Shown piece by piece: positions 1-8,584 of a stretch of 44,590 nt of DNA. This stretch comes from Flavobacteriaceae bacterium (GTDB lineage: Bacteria; Bacteroidota; Bacteroidia; Flavobacteriales; Flavobacteriaceae). Made by a program: the position numbers and the translations under genes. The notes below the pieces were generated by a model. The model was not told where the DNA came from. It saw only the letters and a program-made list of their open reading frames with translations, and searched no databases. Numbering within the stretch: position 1 is the first letter of the stretch; each line of letters opens with the position of its first letter. The stretch covers positions 1 through 44,590 of the forward strand of contig CANGTQ010000015.1 in the NCBI GenBank assembly GCA_947456955.1. The letters are read 5' to 3'.

Positions 1-30
1 AACCCACTAAATTGTTGAATTTAGTGGGTT
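1..30 (-). terminator. Hairpin terminator downstream of tRNA-Ser
   Basis: A perfect 12-bp inverted repeat (1-12 with 19-30) around a 6-nt loop lies 22 nt beyond the 3' end of the minus-strand tRNA. It reads as the stem of a terminator. The T-tract that would confirm it lies outside the window, so direction and efficiency are inferred. Confidence 0.6.
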
Positions 31-52
31 TTGTAACCGTTTGTATTTCTAC

Positions 53-140
53 TGGCGGAGAAAGAGGGATTCGAACCCCCGGACCTGTTACAGTCAACAG
101 TTTTCAAGACTGCCGCAATCGACCACTCTGCCATTTCTCC
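53..140 (-). tRNA. tRNA-Ser (anticodon UGA)
   Basis: Read on the minus strand, this 88-nt segment starts GGAGAAATGGC and ends with an encoded CCA (53-55). The acceptor stem GGAGAAA pairs with the T-to-C-rich 3' side. The T arm carries GGTTCGAATCC, and the anticodon loop CTTGAAA presents UGA between complementary stems. A long variable arm, typical of class II serine tRNAs, separates the anticodon and T arms. UGA reads UCA and related serine codons. It is a single gene with its own promoter upstream and a hairpin downstream. Identity comes from the folded sequence, not from a covariance model. Confidence 0.95.
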
Positions 141-191
141 AATAAGTCGGGCATTGTCACCTTAAGCGGAGCCGAAGGGCTAATGCGGTTG

Positions 192-220
192 CAAATATAA
201 TAACCTTTTGCAGATTGCAA
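192..220 (-). promoter_or_regulatory. Bacteroidota-type promoter of tRNA-Ser
   Basis: On the minus strand a TATATTTG box (192-199) matches the Bacteroidota -7 consensus TAnnTTTG. A TTG (218-220) sits 18 nt upstream, as expected of the -33 element. Transcription would start near 185, giving a leader of about 45 nt that contains a small AGCC/GGCT hairpin (170-181). Confidence 0.6.
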
Positions 221-293
221 AAAGAATTTGGTTAAAATATCCATATATTTTTTTGCCTTGAAGCTATATCTTTCAATTACTGTGGATTACTTC

Positions 294-328
294 CTAAATC
301 GCAAATCCCAAATCCTAAATCCTTAATC
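294..328. repeat. Heptamer array at the ribBA 3' end
   Basis: Five 7-bp units of the form CNAAATC or CTTAATC-like variants run without interruption. The last overlaps the stop codon of the ribBA-like gene (327-329). It belongs to the heptamer-array class seen throughout this window. Confidence 0.7.
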
Positions 329-1460
329 AATAAACCACATACTCAGTAATCTCCAACCCGTACCCAATCATTCCAACACGTTTGGATTGAGTAGTGTTTG
401 AAATAAGTCGGATTCTCGAAATATCAATATCGTGTAATATCTGAGCACCAATACCAAAATCTTTAACATCCATTTTAATTTGAGGTACTCTATTATTTCC
501 TTGTGATTGTAAGTGCTTTAACTCTCTTAATCGATGTAATAAGTCGGATGAATCAACTTCCTGATTGATAAATAGTACAGCGCCCTTTCCTTCTTGGATA
601 ATACGATTAAAAACATTATCCATCTTTTTATCCATTGCAGCGGTTAACGTATTAAGGATATCATTATTGGCTTGTGTTGAATTAATTCGGGTAAGTATAG
701 GATCTCCCAAATTCCAACTTCCTTTGGTCAAGGCCAAGTGTACTTGCTTATTGGTGGTTTGTTGGTAGGCTCGCAAACGGAATGTACCAAAACGGGTATC
801 AATTTCAAAATCATCTTTTTTGACAATTAAGCTGTCGTGTTGCATTCTATAGGCCACCAAGTCTTCAATAGAAACAAGTTTAAGGTCAAATTTCTTAGCC
901 ACTTCAACCAATTGAGGCAAGCGTGCCATAGAGCCATCCTCGTTCATTATCTCAACAATTACTCCCGCCGCTTTAAAACCAGCTAATCTCGCAAAATCAA
1001 TAGCAGCTTCAGTATGACCTGTTCGTCGCAATACACCACCTTGTTTTGCCGTTAACGGAAAGATATGGCCGGGACGGGCCAAATCGTATGGTTTTGTATC
1101 TTCATTTACTAAAGCAAGTATCGTTTTAGCTCTATCAGAAGCCGATATTCCAGTGGTAACGCCATGACCTTTTAAATCCACAGAAACCGTGAAAGCAGTT
1201 TCCATATGATCGGTGTTGTTTTTTACCATCGACTGCAATTCCAACTCATCACAGCGTTTCTCCGTCAGGGGCGCACAAATGAGCCCTTTTCCGTGCGTAG
1301 CCATGAAGTTTATCATTTCAGGGGTTACTTTTTCAGCAGCAGCCAAAAAATCACCTTCATTTTCGCGGTCTTCATCATCAACTACAATAATAACTTTGCC
1401 TTGTCGAATGTCTTCGATGGCTTCTTCTATAGTGTTGAGGTGTATTTTACTTTCGCTCAT
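327..1460 (-). CDS. ribB: 3,4-dihydroxy-2-butanone-4-phosphate synthase with degenerate GTP cyclohydrolase II domain
   Basis: 377 aa with the RibBA two-domain layout. The N-terminal half (about 1-205) is an intact DHBP synthase, which converts ribulose 5-phosphate to the four-carbon riboflavin precursor. [10 protein letters not shown] is at 28-37, RPGHIFPL at 129-136 and [11 protein letters not shown] at 145-155, holding the metal and substrate residues. The C-terminal half (about 211-377) has the GTP cyclohydrolase II fold signature ([18 protein letters not shown]). However, the three zinc cysteines are Q263, A274 and M276 by alignment to the RibA motif, and QEGRGIG is replaced by QEVDSSD. 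It therefore probably cannot act on GTP, and a separate ribA should exist elsewhere. Its start overlaps the upstream permease stop in an ATGA, suggesting translational coupling. No FMN riboswitch is seen. Confidence 0.93.
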   Translation of the reverse strand: MSESKIHLNTIEEAIEDIRQGKVIIVVDDEDRENEGDFLAAAEKVTPEMINFMATHGKGLICAPLTEKRCDELELQSMVKNNTDHMETAFTVSVDLKGHGVTTGISASDRAKTILALVNEDTKPYDLARPGHIFPLTAKQGGVLRRTGHTEAAIDFARLAGFKAAGVIVEIMNEDGSMARLPQLVEVAKKFDLKLVSIEDLVAYRMQHDSLIVKKDDFEIDTRFGTFRLRAYQQTTNKQVHLALTKGSWNLGDPILTRINSTQANNDILNTLTAAMDKKMDNVFNRIIQEGKGAVLFINQEVDSSDLLHRLRELKHLQSQGNNRVPQIKMDVKDFGIGAQILHDIDISRIRLISNTTQSKRVGMIGYGLEITEYVVY

Positions 1461-3448
1461 GAACTTGCACTTTTAGTATATTCGGATATGACTTCTTTTA
1501 AATAACTTCTATTGTAGAAATAAAACAGCATAAAGAATGGAAAACCTGCTGCTATAACTAAGTATAGATTTAAATCTACTTTCTTATCCATAATTATTCC
1601 TATTTCATCTAATAACTGTTGCGACTTAAATAAAGCTGAGTAGAAAATTACGGCAATAATCATAACTATAATAATCGAAACAATAGACTCTGGCTTTCCA
1701 AGAAAAGATATTCCCAGCATGATCAGATAGACAAATAATGTTATTCTACTAAAGATTTTATATTGTTTATGGAGTTCTTCTACTTTGTTATAATCAACAT
1801 TATAAAGGTTATTATTGAGTAATAATTCCTCTTGGGAAATATTTCTGGATTCTAATACTTTTAAGGCTTTATTTCGATATTCGTCAGTATAACCATACTG
1901 CTTGGAATCTTTAACAATCTTAATCAACACCTTATTCTCATAACTGTTGAGTTTTTCCCAGTCTGAATCAGAATCGATAGCAATTTGATCAATATTTATA
2001 ACAGCTTGCGTTGCCAATTGCTCTTCCGTTTTGGCTGGCACAAATCTATTGTAAATGTCGGTTATCCAATCAAAACTAATACTAAATCCTTTATCATCAG
2101 TGGCTCTTTTGGTTAATATTATTGCTAAAGGAGTCAGAACAAAGCAAGACATCCAACAGCCCAGAAAAGGTGCTAGCTCATCCTGTTGTGCTACTTTTTT
2201 TCCAAAGGTATTGATGAAGTGGAATATTATAAAAATAAGTATGGCAAATACGATGGGCAATCCTAATCCTCCTTTTCGAATTATTGCACCCAAAGGCGCA
2301 CCGATAAAGAACATTAATAAACAAGCGAAAGCAATTACGAATTTGTCATAAAATGCAATCAAATGCAGATTGATATTCTTTTGTTTGTCATCCAGTTCAA
2401 AGTGTGAACTTTCCAAAGCAAAGTTAGTCGCATCAATATTGCTGCTCGCAACCCTTAGCATTTGTTCTTTATCACTCTGAGGAAAACCGTCTAAGATATT
2501 GGCCGTATTAAGTTTGGTAAAATTAGTACCGCTTGTATAATTTGAATTGGTCATTGCCGAACGTAGGCTTATATTCTCAACAATAGAAACCAAATCTTTA
2601 TTGTAATTTTTCTGTAAAGAATCAAGAGTGAATTTTAGTTCGCCTACAGTTAGCATTGTATTAGTATTGGTAATATGTTCTTCGTTTAAATTAGCACTGT
2701 TTAGTTTTGACAAGTCAATATTAATAACATAGGTTTTGAATTCACTTTTGGCAAAGGGAACTTTATTGCGTTCTTCAAATTTTTTTGGAATAATGTCTTC
2801 ATAATAATTTCCGTCTTTCAAAACTAATTTTAGGATGTTTGAATTTTCATTACTTATTAATTCACCTTTTTTAGCTTTAATTACGGTATTACTTCCTGCG
2901 CTGGTGTTGGATAATTTATGAATAGTAACACCGCTAAGGTACCTGCCATTATCACCTGATTTTTTCTCAACCTTAATATTATAATTTCCAACTTGGCTGA
3001 ATTGTCCTTCGGCAATAGCCATTGCAGGTTTTACCTGAGCGATATTTCTGCGGAAGTTGATAAACTTATATTCGGCATATGGAATTACATTATTAGCAAA
3101 AAAAAAGGCAACAATACTAAGAATAGTAATAAAGTAAATTAAGGTTCGCATCGAACGCTGCAATGATATTCCTGAAGATTTCATTGCGGCAAATTCATAA
3201 TTCTCGGCTAAACTTCCAAAAGTCATTATGGAAGCCAATAAAACGGATAATGGTAATACAAGTGGAATAATACTTGGCATTTTGAACAAAAGGAACTTCA
3301 AAATCATTAAGAAGTCTAAGTCCTTACCGGCCAATTCAGAAATAAATAGCCAAACTACTTGTAAAACGAATATGAAAAACAGAATTACAAATACCGTAGC
3401 AAATGTAATGAGGAAGGATTTTAATAAGTACTTGTCAAGTATTTTCAC
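1457..3448 (-). CDS. LptF/LptG family lipopolysaccharide export permease
   Basis: 663-aa inner-membrane permease of the YjgP/YjgQ type. It begins [13 protein letters not shown], the family's usual opening. Two transmembrane helices lie in the first 80 residues, followed by a coupling segment around residues 80-95 ([15 protein letters not shown]) that contacts the LptB ATPase, and a third helix near 105-120. A long periplasmic beta-rich domain (about 125-370) precedes three more helices (about 375-460). Beyond the canonical end is a C-terminal extension of about 180 aa with further hydrophobic helices, making it much longer than the roughly 360 aa of E. coli LptF or LptG. It would move LPS from the inner membrane to the periplasmic bridge. 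Six nt separate it from upstream lolA, and it overlaps ribB by 4 nt. LptF and LptG cannot be told apart here. Confidence 0.9.
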   Translation of the reverse strand: MKILDKYLLKSFLITFATVFVILFFIFVLQVVWLFISELAGKDLDFLMILKFLLFKMPSIIPLVLPLSVLLASIMTFGSLAENYEFAAMKSSGISLQRSMRTLIYFITILSIVAFFFANNVIPYAEYKFINFRRNIAQVKPAMAIAEGQFSQVGNYNIKVEKKSGDNGRYLSGVTIHKLSNTSAGSNTVIKAKKGELISNENSNILKLVLKDGNYYEDIIPKKFEERNKVPFAKSEFKTYVINIDLSKLNSANLNEEHITNTNTMLTVGELKFTLDSLQKNYNKDLVSIVENISLRSAMTNSNYTSGTNFTKLNTANILDGFPQSDKEQMLRVASSNIDATNFALESSHFELDDKQKNINLHLIAFYDKFVIAFACLLMFFIGAPLGAIIRKGGLGLPIVFAILIFIIFHFINTFGKKVAQQDELAPFLGCWMSCFVLTPLAIILTKRATDDKGFSISFDWITDIYNRFVPAKTEEQLATQAVINIDQIAIDSDSDWEKLNSYENKVLIKIVKDSKQYGYTDEYRNKALKVLESRNISQEELLLNNNLYNVDYNKVEELHKQYKIFSRITLFVYLIMLGISFLGKPESIVSIIIVMIIAVIFYSALFKSQQLLDEIGIIMDKKVDLNLYLVIAAGFPFFMLFYFYNRSYLKEVISEYTKSASS

Positions 3449-3454
3449 CCGAAA

Positions 3455-4117
3455 TTAATCTAGTTTATTGATGTAGTAATTTGGATATTTACTGGACACA
3501 AAGGTAAACTGATTTTTTGATAATGGCTGATTGGTTTTAAAAGAATTAACAGTAAGTGTGGTTTTCGTTCCGTTTTTACCCATTTCAATCACATTGTAAA
3601 TATTTTTAGTTTGGGAATCAATGCCTAACAAGATTTCTTTTCGTTGGTCTTTGGCATTGGTTGGCACTAACTTAATGTACTGTATTTTTCTGCCTTTTAC
3701 ATCCTGAAGAATATCCCAACTGAATTTATAACCACTGTTAAAAAAGGTAAGCATTTTTGATGGTGTAACTGCGTTGTCATCTTTTTCACTTAAACTGGAA
3801 ACGGTTATTTCTTCGTCTTCAGGAACTATGGTATAGCTTTTTTTACCGTCATATATTTTGGTAACACCCATAAAATTCAACACATATTTATTGTCTTGAA
3901 TAATAACATTGCCTTTACTTTCTTTATTGATATTCTCTTTGTAATTGTTGAGAGTGTATTTGAAATCGATGATGATATTGTTGTAGGATTTAATCTTAGT
4001 TGTTACTTGGTCTAACAACTCTTTTGCTTTTTTATCTTGAGCATTAGTAGTAAAAGTTACTAAAAGTAAAATAACAATCGATGCTATTTTTTTCATTTTA
4101 ATCATTGTTTTGTTCAT
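3455..4117 (-). CDS. lolA: Outer-membrane lipoprotein carrier protein LolA
   Basis: About 220 aa. A signal peptide (MKKIASIVILLLVTFTTNAQ) precedes a beta-rich domain typical of LolA, with residues such as GVTKIYDGKKSYTIVPEDEE and a C-terminal TFVSSKYPNYYIN. LolA is the periplasmic chaperone that shuttles lipoproteins from LolCDE to the outer membrane. The long start at 4117 overlaps ftsK by 20 nt. The internal ATG at 4096 gives the classic signal peptide directly after the ftsK stop and may be the true start. It sits between ftsK and the LPS permease in a minus-strand operon, linking lipoprotein and LPS traffic with division. Confidence 0.88.
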   Translation of the reverse strand: MNKTMIKMKKIASIVILLLVTFTTNAQDKKAKELLDQVTTKIKSYNNIIIDFKYTLNNYKENINKESKGNVIIQDNKYVLNFMGVTKIYDGKKSYTIVPEDEEITVSSLSEKDDNAVTPSKMLTFFNSGYKFSWDILQDVKGRKIQYIKLVPTNAKDQRKEILLGIDSQTKNIYNVIEMGKNGTKTTLTVNSFKTNQPLSKNQFTFVSSKYPNYYINKLD

Positions 4118-6539
4118 TAGTAAAGAATTGGTCTAACGAAGCTAAATCAGGAATGTTAACACTTCTGGCTTTGCTTCCTTCAAATGGACCTACAACTCCG
4201 GCAGCTTCTAATTGATCAATCAATCGACCGGCACGGTTATAGCCTAATTTCAGCTTCCTTTGCAATAATGATGCCGAACCCTGCTGTGCTGTTACAATTA
4301 TTTCTGCCGCTTCTCTAAACAAACTATCTCTTTCGGAAATATCAAACTCTAAATTTACACTACTGCCTTCTTCACCAACATATTCGGGTAAAAAGTAAGC
4401 ACTGGCATAGGCTTTTTGTGAACCAATATAATCTACAATTTTTTCTACTTCGGGCGTGTCTACAAATGCACATTGAACTCGCACTAAGTCATTACCATTA
4501 GAATATAATAAATCGCCACGACCAATTAATTGGTCAGCTCCTTGAGTATCTAATATTGTTCTTGAATCTATTTTAGAAGTAACTCTAAAAGCAATTCGAG
4601 CCGGGAAATTTGCTTTGATAATCCCTGTAATTACATTCACTGATGGTCGTTGAGTAGCAATGATCAAATGAATTCCAATAGCACGGGCTAATTGAGCCAA
4701 ACGGGCAATTGGCGTTTCTACTTCTTTACCGGCAGTCATAATCAAATCGGCAAATTCATCAACTACCAAAATAATATAAGGAAGGAAACGATGTCCGTTT
4801 TCAGGATTTAATTTGCGCGCTTTGAACTTGTCATTATATTCTTTGATATTTCTAACCATCGCATCTTTCAATAAAGAATACCGGTTATCCATTTCAATAC
4901 ATAATGAATTTAATGTAAGGATTACTTTGGTGTTATCGGTAATGATAGCGTCACTATCATCAGGAAGTTTTGCTAAATAATGACGTTCGATTTTATTAAA
5001 AAGAGTTAATTCCACTTTCTTTGGATCAACCAATACAAATTTAACCTCCGCTGGATGTTTTTTGTATAACAAGGAAGTCAATACAGCATTCAATCCGACA
5101 GATTTTCCTTGGCCGGTAGCACCAGCCATCAAAAGGTGTGGCATTTTTGCCAAGTCAACCACAAAGGTTTCGTTAGAAATTGTTTTTCCTAAAGCAATTG
5201 GTAATTCCATTTCAGCTTCCTGAAACTTGGCCGAAGAAATCACCGTTTTCATTGGAACCATCGTCGGATTCTTGTTAGGAACTTCAATACCAATCGTTCC
5301 TTTTCCAGGAATAGGAGCAATGATACGAATGCCTAATGCGGCCAGTGATAGAGCAATATCGTCTTCCAGACTTTTAATTTTGGAAATACGAATTCCTGCT
5401 TCCGGCACAATTTCATATAGTGTAACCGAAGGACCAACTGTAGCTTTGATTTGGGCTATATCAATTTTGTAGTTTTTCAACGTTTCTACAATTCGATTTT
5501 TGTTTTCTTCTAACTCTTCCTGATTGATAGTAATGCCAACAGAAGTATATTCTTTTAGCAAATCAATAGTTGGAAATTTATAGTTGGATAATTCTAAGGT
5601 CGGATCAAATTCACCAAAGTCGGCTACCAATTTAGCGGCTAAATTTTCTTCTATAACATCTTCATCTGCTGCTTGTTCAATTACAAAAGCTTCATCATTA
5701 GTTGTTATAATCTCTGGTTCTGGCTCGGGCGTTTTAATTGTTGGTTCCAAATTAATTTCGGAAGCGTTTTCAATTGTTGGCTTTAAGGCTTCTTTATTGA
5801 TTTCGAATTGAGAAGGTTTTAAAGTGGGTTCTTCCAGCTCTTCATCTTCCTTAACCGCAAATTCTTCTAGGTTGTAATCAGCTCCATTTTCGGCTACGAT
5901 TAATTCGTTTAAATTATCCTTAATGTCCTTGTGCTTCTTTTCAAAGAATGTTTTAATAGCATCCGGAGAAATTTTTATTTTGAAAATTAAATAGATAACA
6001 ATCGCAAAGACAATTCCAAGTAGTGTTCCTGTTTTTCCAATATAATCCTGAATAAATTGATTGATTTCATAGCCAATTGTTCCACCTAATTCTGGTAATG
6101 AAGTGGCGAAAAACCCAAAGGTTATCGAAAGGATAATGATGGCAAATAAATCCCAAAACCAGGTATTTTTTAGTTTCTTGATAGGCAAATCTAAAAGTAA
6201 ATAGATACCACTTAAAAAGAAAAGTTTCACAAATAAAAAGGATGCAACACCAAAACCTTGGTATATAAATAAATCGGCTATGTAGGCGCCAAGCTTACCA
6301 AACCAGTTTTCTACATGTTCGCTTCTGTCTGTTAACGAATCAACAGCACTTTGGTCGGCTTGACCATATCCAACACCTTTATCAGATACAAAAAATGAAA
6401 TAAAGGAAACCAAAAATGCAATTGACAACAAAATCAAAAGAAAGCCAAACAACATTCGGTATTGCTTTTTGGTCTTTAAAATTTTAATATCCGATTGAGG
6501 ATCTTTTTCTTTAGATTCTTTTTTTACTGTTTTTGCCAT
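4098..6539 (-). CDS. ftsK: DNA translocase FtsK
   Basis: 813 aa. Hydrophobic helices at about 29-51, 95-117, 128-148 and 170-188 anchor it at the septum. An acidic, proline-containing linker (about 215-300) is shorter than in E. coli. The motor follows: FtsK alpha/beta with Walker A GATGQGKS at 473-480, Walker B IILVVDEFADLI near 589-600 and the ATQRPSVNVITG segment typical of the family. The C-terminal gamma winged helix (about 740-800; LLQRKLKLGYNRAGRLIDQLE) reads KOPS-like DNA sites. It pumps chromosome termini through the closing septum and activates XerCD. Downstream lolA overlaps its end. It is 44 nt below dgkA, so probably in the same transcript. Confidence 0.97.
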   Translation of the reverse strand: MAKTVKKESKEKDPQSDIKILKTKKQYRMLFGFLLILLSIAFLVSFISFFVSDKGVGYGQADQSAVDSLTDRSEHVENWFGKLGAYIADLFIYQGFGVASFLFVKLFFLSGIYLLLDLPIKKLKNTWFWDLFAIIILSITFGFFATSLPELGGTIGYEINQFIQDYIGKTGTLLGIVFAIVIYLIFKIKISPDAIKTFFEKKHKDIKDNLNELIVAENGADYNLEEFAVKEDEELEEPTLKPSQFEINKEALKPTIENASEINLEPTIKTPEPEPEIITTNDEAFVIEQAADEDVIEENLAAKLVADFGEFDPTLELSNYKFPTIDLLKEYTSVGITINQEELEENKNRIVETLKNYKIDIAQIKATVGPSVTLYEIVPEAGIRISKIKSLEDDIALSLAALGIRIIAPIPGKGTIGIEVPNKNPTMVPMKTVISSAKFQEAEMELPIALGKTISNETFVVDLAKMPHLLMAGATGQGKSVGLNAVLTSLLYKKHPAEVKFVLVDPKKVELTLFNKIERHYLAKLPDDSDAIITDNTKVILTLNSLCIEMDNRYSLLKDAMVRNIKEYNDKFKARKLNPENGHRFLPYIILVVDEFADLIMTAGKEVETPIARLAQLARAIGIHLIIATQRPSVNVITGIIKANFPARIAFRVTSKIDSRTILDTQGADQLIGRGDLLYSNGNDLVRVQCAFVDTPEVEKIVDYIGSQKAYASAYFLPEYVGEEGSSVNLEFDISERDSLFREAAEIIVTAQQGSASLLQRKLKLGYNRAGRLIDQLEAAGVVGPFEGSKARSVNIPDLASLDQFFTNEQNND

Positions 6540-6583
6540 AGGTTAATTGTAATCGCTATAAAAATAGAAATTTAATCGAATGA

Positions 6584-6958
6584 TTATAGAAATTTAGGAA
6601 CATATATTAATAATCCTATAGCCATTGCTGCCATAGCCGCAAACATAACAGCACCTGCAGCAATATCTTTAATGAATCCTATGCGGTCATGAAATTCGGG
6701 ATGTATAAAATCAGCGATTTTTTCAACGGCCGTATTTAAACTTTCGATTCCTAATACCAAACCAAAAGCCAGGATTTGCATCATCCATTCATAACGGTCA
6801 ATTTCAAAATAAAAACCAGCAATAATCATCAGCAGTGCCAAAGAGGATTGCACCATAACACTATGTTCAGTAGTAACGAGTTTGAAAGCACCTTTTATTG
6901 CAAAACCAATACTTTTTAATCGCCCTGAAAAGAATGAATTGTCTTTTTGAAATTCCAT
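6584..6958 (-). CDS. dgkA: Diacylglycerol/undecaprenol kinase family protein
   Basis: 124-aa integral membrane kinase. It has three to four helices and the family signature in the middle (residues about 70-100): ESLNTAVEKIADFIHPEFHDRIGFIKDIAAGAV, split here as ESLNTAVEK then KDIAAGAV, which carries the catalytic Glu and the ATP/Mg contacts. It phosphorylates diacylglycerol or undecaprenol to recycle lipid intermediates of the envelope. Gram-positive members of this branch are undecaprenol kinases, and substrate cannot be settled from sequence. It lies 11 nt downstream of tpx and 44 nt upstream of ftsK on the same strand. Confidence 0.9.
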   Translation of the reverse strand: MEFQKDNSFFSGRLKSIGFAIKGAFKLVTTEHSVMVQSSLALLMIIAGFYFEIDRYEWMMQILAFGLVLGIESLNTAVEKIADFIHPEFHDRIGFIKDIAAGAVMFAAMAAMAIGLLIYVPKFL

Positions 6959-6969
6959 TATTCTTTTAA

Positions 6970-7467
6970 TTACAATGCAGCTAAAGCAATTTCGTAGTTT
7001 GGTTCATCAGCAATTTCCGGAACTTGCTCTGTATATTTCACCACACCATTTTCATCTAAAACAATTACAACTCTGGAATGTAGTCCAGCCAAAACACTAT
7101 CGGTTATTTCTAAACCATAGTCTTTTCCAAAACTGCCAGTATTAAAATCGGATAAATTGATTACGTTTTCCAATCCTTCAGCTCCACAAAAACGCTTTTG
7201 AGCAAAAGGTAAATCACGTGAAATACACAATACTTTGGTGTTTGACAAAGCACTGGCTTTTGCATTAAAAGTTCGTACCGATGTGGCGCATGTACCTGTA
7301 TCGATACTTGGAAATATATTTAAGACTACTTTTGAACCAGCAAAATCAGCTAGTGAAGCTATACTTAAGTCTGTATTAACTAATTTAAAATCAGGTGCTT
7401 TTGATCCTGTTTTTGGTAATTCACCATTGGTGTGTATTGGATTTCCTCCTAATGTTACTGTTGCCAT
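6970..7467 (-). CDS. tpx: Thiol peroxidase (atypical 2-Cys peroxiredoxin)
   Basis: 165 aa from the ATG at 7467. An upstream in-frame ATG at 7491 would add eight residues, but it falls in the promoter -7 box, and MATVTLGGNP is the family's usual start. The peroxidatic Cys60 is in DTGTCATSVRTFN and the resolving Cys94 in KRFCGAEGLENV, matching Cys61 and Cys95 of E. coli Tpx. It reduces lipid and hydrogen peroxides using thioredoxin in the cytosol or periplasm. It heads the minus-strand cluster and is divergent from the arsenic operon. Confidence 0.95.
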   Translation of the reverse strand: MATVTLGGNPIHTNGELPKTGSKAPDFKLVNTDLSIASLADFAGSKVVLNIFPSIDTGTCATSVRTFNAKASALSNTKVLCISRDLPFAQKRFCGAEGLENVINLSDFNTGSFGKDYGLEITDSVLAGLHSRVVIVLDENGVVKYTEQVPEIADEPNYEIALAAL

Positions 7468-7488
7468 TTTTGTATAAATTTTGAGTTC

Positions 7489-7496
7489 CAAAAGTA
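7489..7496 (-). promoter_or_regulatory. -7 box of tpx promoter
   Basis: TACTTTTG on the minus strand fits TAnnTTTG, 22 nt above the chosen tpx ATG. No convincing TTG is seen at the expected -33 distance. It argues against the longer tpx start at 7491, which lies within the box. Confidence 0.4.
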
Positions 7497-7569
7497 GTAA
7501 AAATATTTAGGATATACGGTTTAGTATTTTATCAAATTATAACAAAAAATGTTTGCTTAATACAATTTA

Positions 7570-7591
7570 TATATCGTAATATTGCAATATA
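7570..7591. promoter_or_regulatory. Probable ArsR operator
   Basis: A 22-bp imperfect palindrome centred between 7580 and 7581, with 18 of 22 positions symmetric (TATATCG on the left, CAATATA on the right), ends 14 nt before the arsR ATG. ArsR/SmtB repressors bind such AT-rich dyads and leave on metalloid binding, so autorepression of the operon is likely. This is an inference from position and symmetry. Confidence 0.55.
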
Positions 7592-7605
7592 AAAATTTAT
7601 AAAAA

Positions 7606-7929
7606 ATGGGAGCCTCAAAATCCGATTCATTTTCAGAAGAACATAACGAAATAGCCAACTTATTTAAAGCCCTTTCGCATCCGGCCAGAATAGCCATAGT
7701 TGACTATTTATTGACGGTTGATACTTGCATTTGTGGCGATATTGTAAATGAATTGCCCTTGGCACAACCTACCATTTCCCAACATTTAGCCACGTTAAAA
7801 AATGCCAATATCATCAAGGGAACTATAGAAGGAACAGCGATTTGTTATTGCATCAATCCGGATACGATAGATAAAATAGAAAATCATTTCGGTATGATTC
7901 GCCATAAGCTAAAAAATAAGTGCTGTTAA
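7606..7929 (+). CDS. arsR: ArsR/SmtB family metalloregulatory repressor
   Basis: 107-aa winged-helix repressor. Helix-turn-helix residues lie at about 44-66 (IVNELPLAQPTISQHLATLKN), after the family opening FKALSHPARIAIVDYL (20-35). Cys41 and Cys43 (TCICGD) occupy the alpha-3 metalloid site of ArsR (ELCVCDL in E. coli). Further cysteines are at 80 and 82 and a Cys-Cys end at 106-107. In the absence of arsenite or antimonite it would repress its own operon. It is the first gene of a plus-strand set with an arsenate reductase and ACR3 pump, which supports an arsenic rather than a zinc or cadmium role. Confidence 0.92.
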   Translation: MGASKSDSFSEEHNEIANLFKALSHPARIAIVDYLLTVDTCICGDIVNELPLAQPTISQHLATLKNANIIKGTIEGTAICYCINPDTIDKIENHFGMIRHKLKNKCC

Positions 7930-7933
7930 TTAT

Positions 7934-7981
7934 GAGGGAAGAGGGAAAAGATTTTCTTTCTAACAATCTAAAAATCTAATC
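7934..7981 (+). repeat. Short tandem repeats between arsR and the next gene
   Basis: The 52-nt gap holds GAGGGAA twice (7934-7947), then three 7-8-bp TCTAA-led units (7959-7981) ending exactly at the next ATG. No separate promoter is seen. Confidence 0.55.
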
Positions 7982-8458
7982 ATGAAATTATCACAAATTA
8001 AAAACGAACTAAAAAGCTTATCAACAATAGCTTTTCAATTACCTAATGGAGAACTGGTTCCTAGTCATTTTCACGTTACTGAGGTAGGTAAATTATCAAA
8101 ACATTTCATTGATTGCGGAGGCATAGTCAGAAATGAAGAAGTTGCTAATTTTCAACTTTGGGAAGCCAACGATTACGACCACCGTTTGCATCCTGAGAAA
8201 TTGCTTCAAATTATCGAGTTATCGGAAGCAAAATTGCAAATTCCCGATTTAGAGATTGAAGTCGAATATCAATTAACAGAAACCATTGGTAAATTTAGTT
8301 TGGATTTTGATGGCACTAATTTTCAATTAAAATCTAAATTGACTGATTGTTTGGCCAAAGACAATTGTGGTATTCCAACAGAAAAAATGAAAGTCAAAAT
8401 AGGTGAGTGGAAGCCAAAAGAAACATCATGTTGTAACCTGGATTCGGGTTGTTGTTAA
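7982..8458 (+). CDS. Ars-operon small protein, DUF6428-like, with Cys-rich tail
   Basis: 158 aa without signal peptide or membrane helix, so probably cytosolic. I recognise it tentatively as the DUF6428 type that often sits beside arsR in Bacteroidota; its function is not known to me. It has an N-terminal SHFHVTEVG (about 28-36) with two histidines, an acidic central region, a Cys in FIDCGG, and a tail ending SCCNLDSGCC with four cysteines (150, 151, 157, 158). The paired cysteines resemble soft-metal or arsenite ligands. Position between arsR and the reductase suggests a chaperone, sensor or redox partner for arsenic; that is inference. Confidence 0.75.
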   Translation: MKLSQIKNELKSLSTIAFQLPNGELVPSHFHVTEVGKLSKHFIDCGGIVRNEEVANFQLWEANDYDHRLHPEKLLQIIELSEAKLQIPDLEIEVEYQLTETIGKFSLDFDGTNFQLKSKLTDCLAKDNCGIPTEKMKVKIGEWKPKETSCCNLDSGCC

Positions 8459-8466
8459 TGATGTAC

Positions 8467-8504
8467 CACAAAGTTTCACAAAGTTTTCACGAAGTTTCAC
8501 AAAG
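8467..8504. repeat. CACAAAGTTT-type tandem repeat
   Basis: Three and a half units of 10-11 bp (CACAAAGTTT and variants) begin 9 nt after the preceding stop. A loosely complementary array follows arsC at 9200-9238, so the reductase gene lies between imperfect inverted repeats. Confidence 0.65.
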
Positions 8505-8556
8505 AAATTTGAATTGATAAAAAAAAACTAGAGTTTGGAAGTTTAATTGCCAAATG

Positions 8557-8584
8557 ACTATTTACTAATCACTCTTTACTAAAA
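8557..8584 (+). repeat. Heptamer array before the arsenate reductase
   Basis: Four ACTNNNN-type 7-bp units (ACTATTT, ACTAATC and so on) run up to the first base of the arsC ATG. Confidence 0.6.

Noticed and set aside
12..200. 62-aa plus-strand ORF
   Set aside because: It runs across the tRNA-Ser gene, and its residues are the translated complement of the tRNA.
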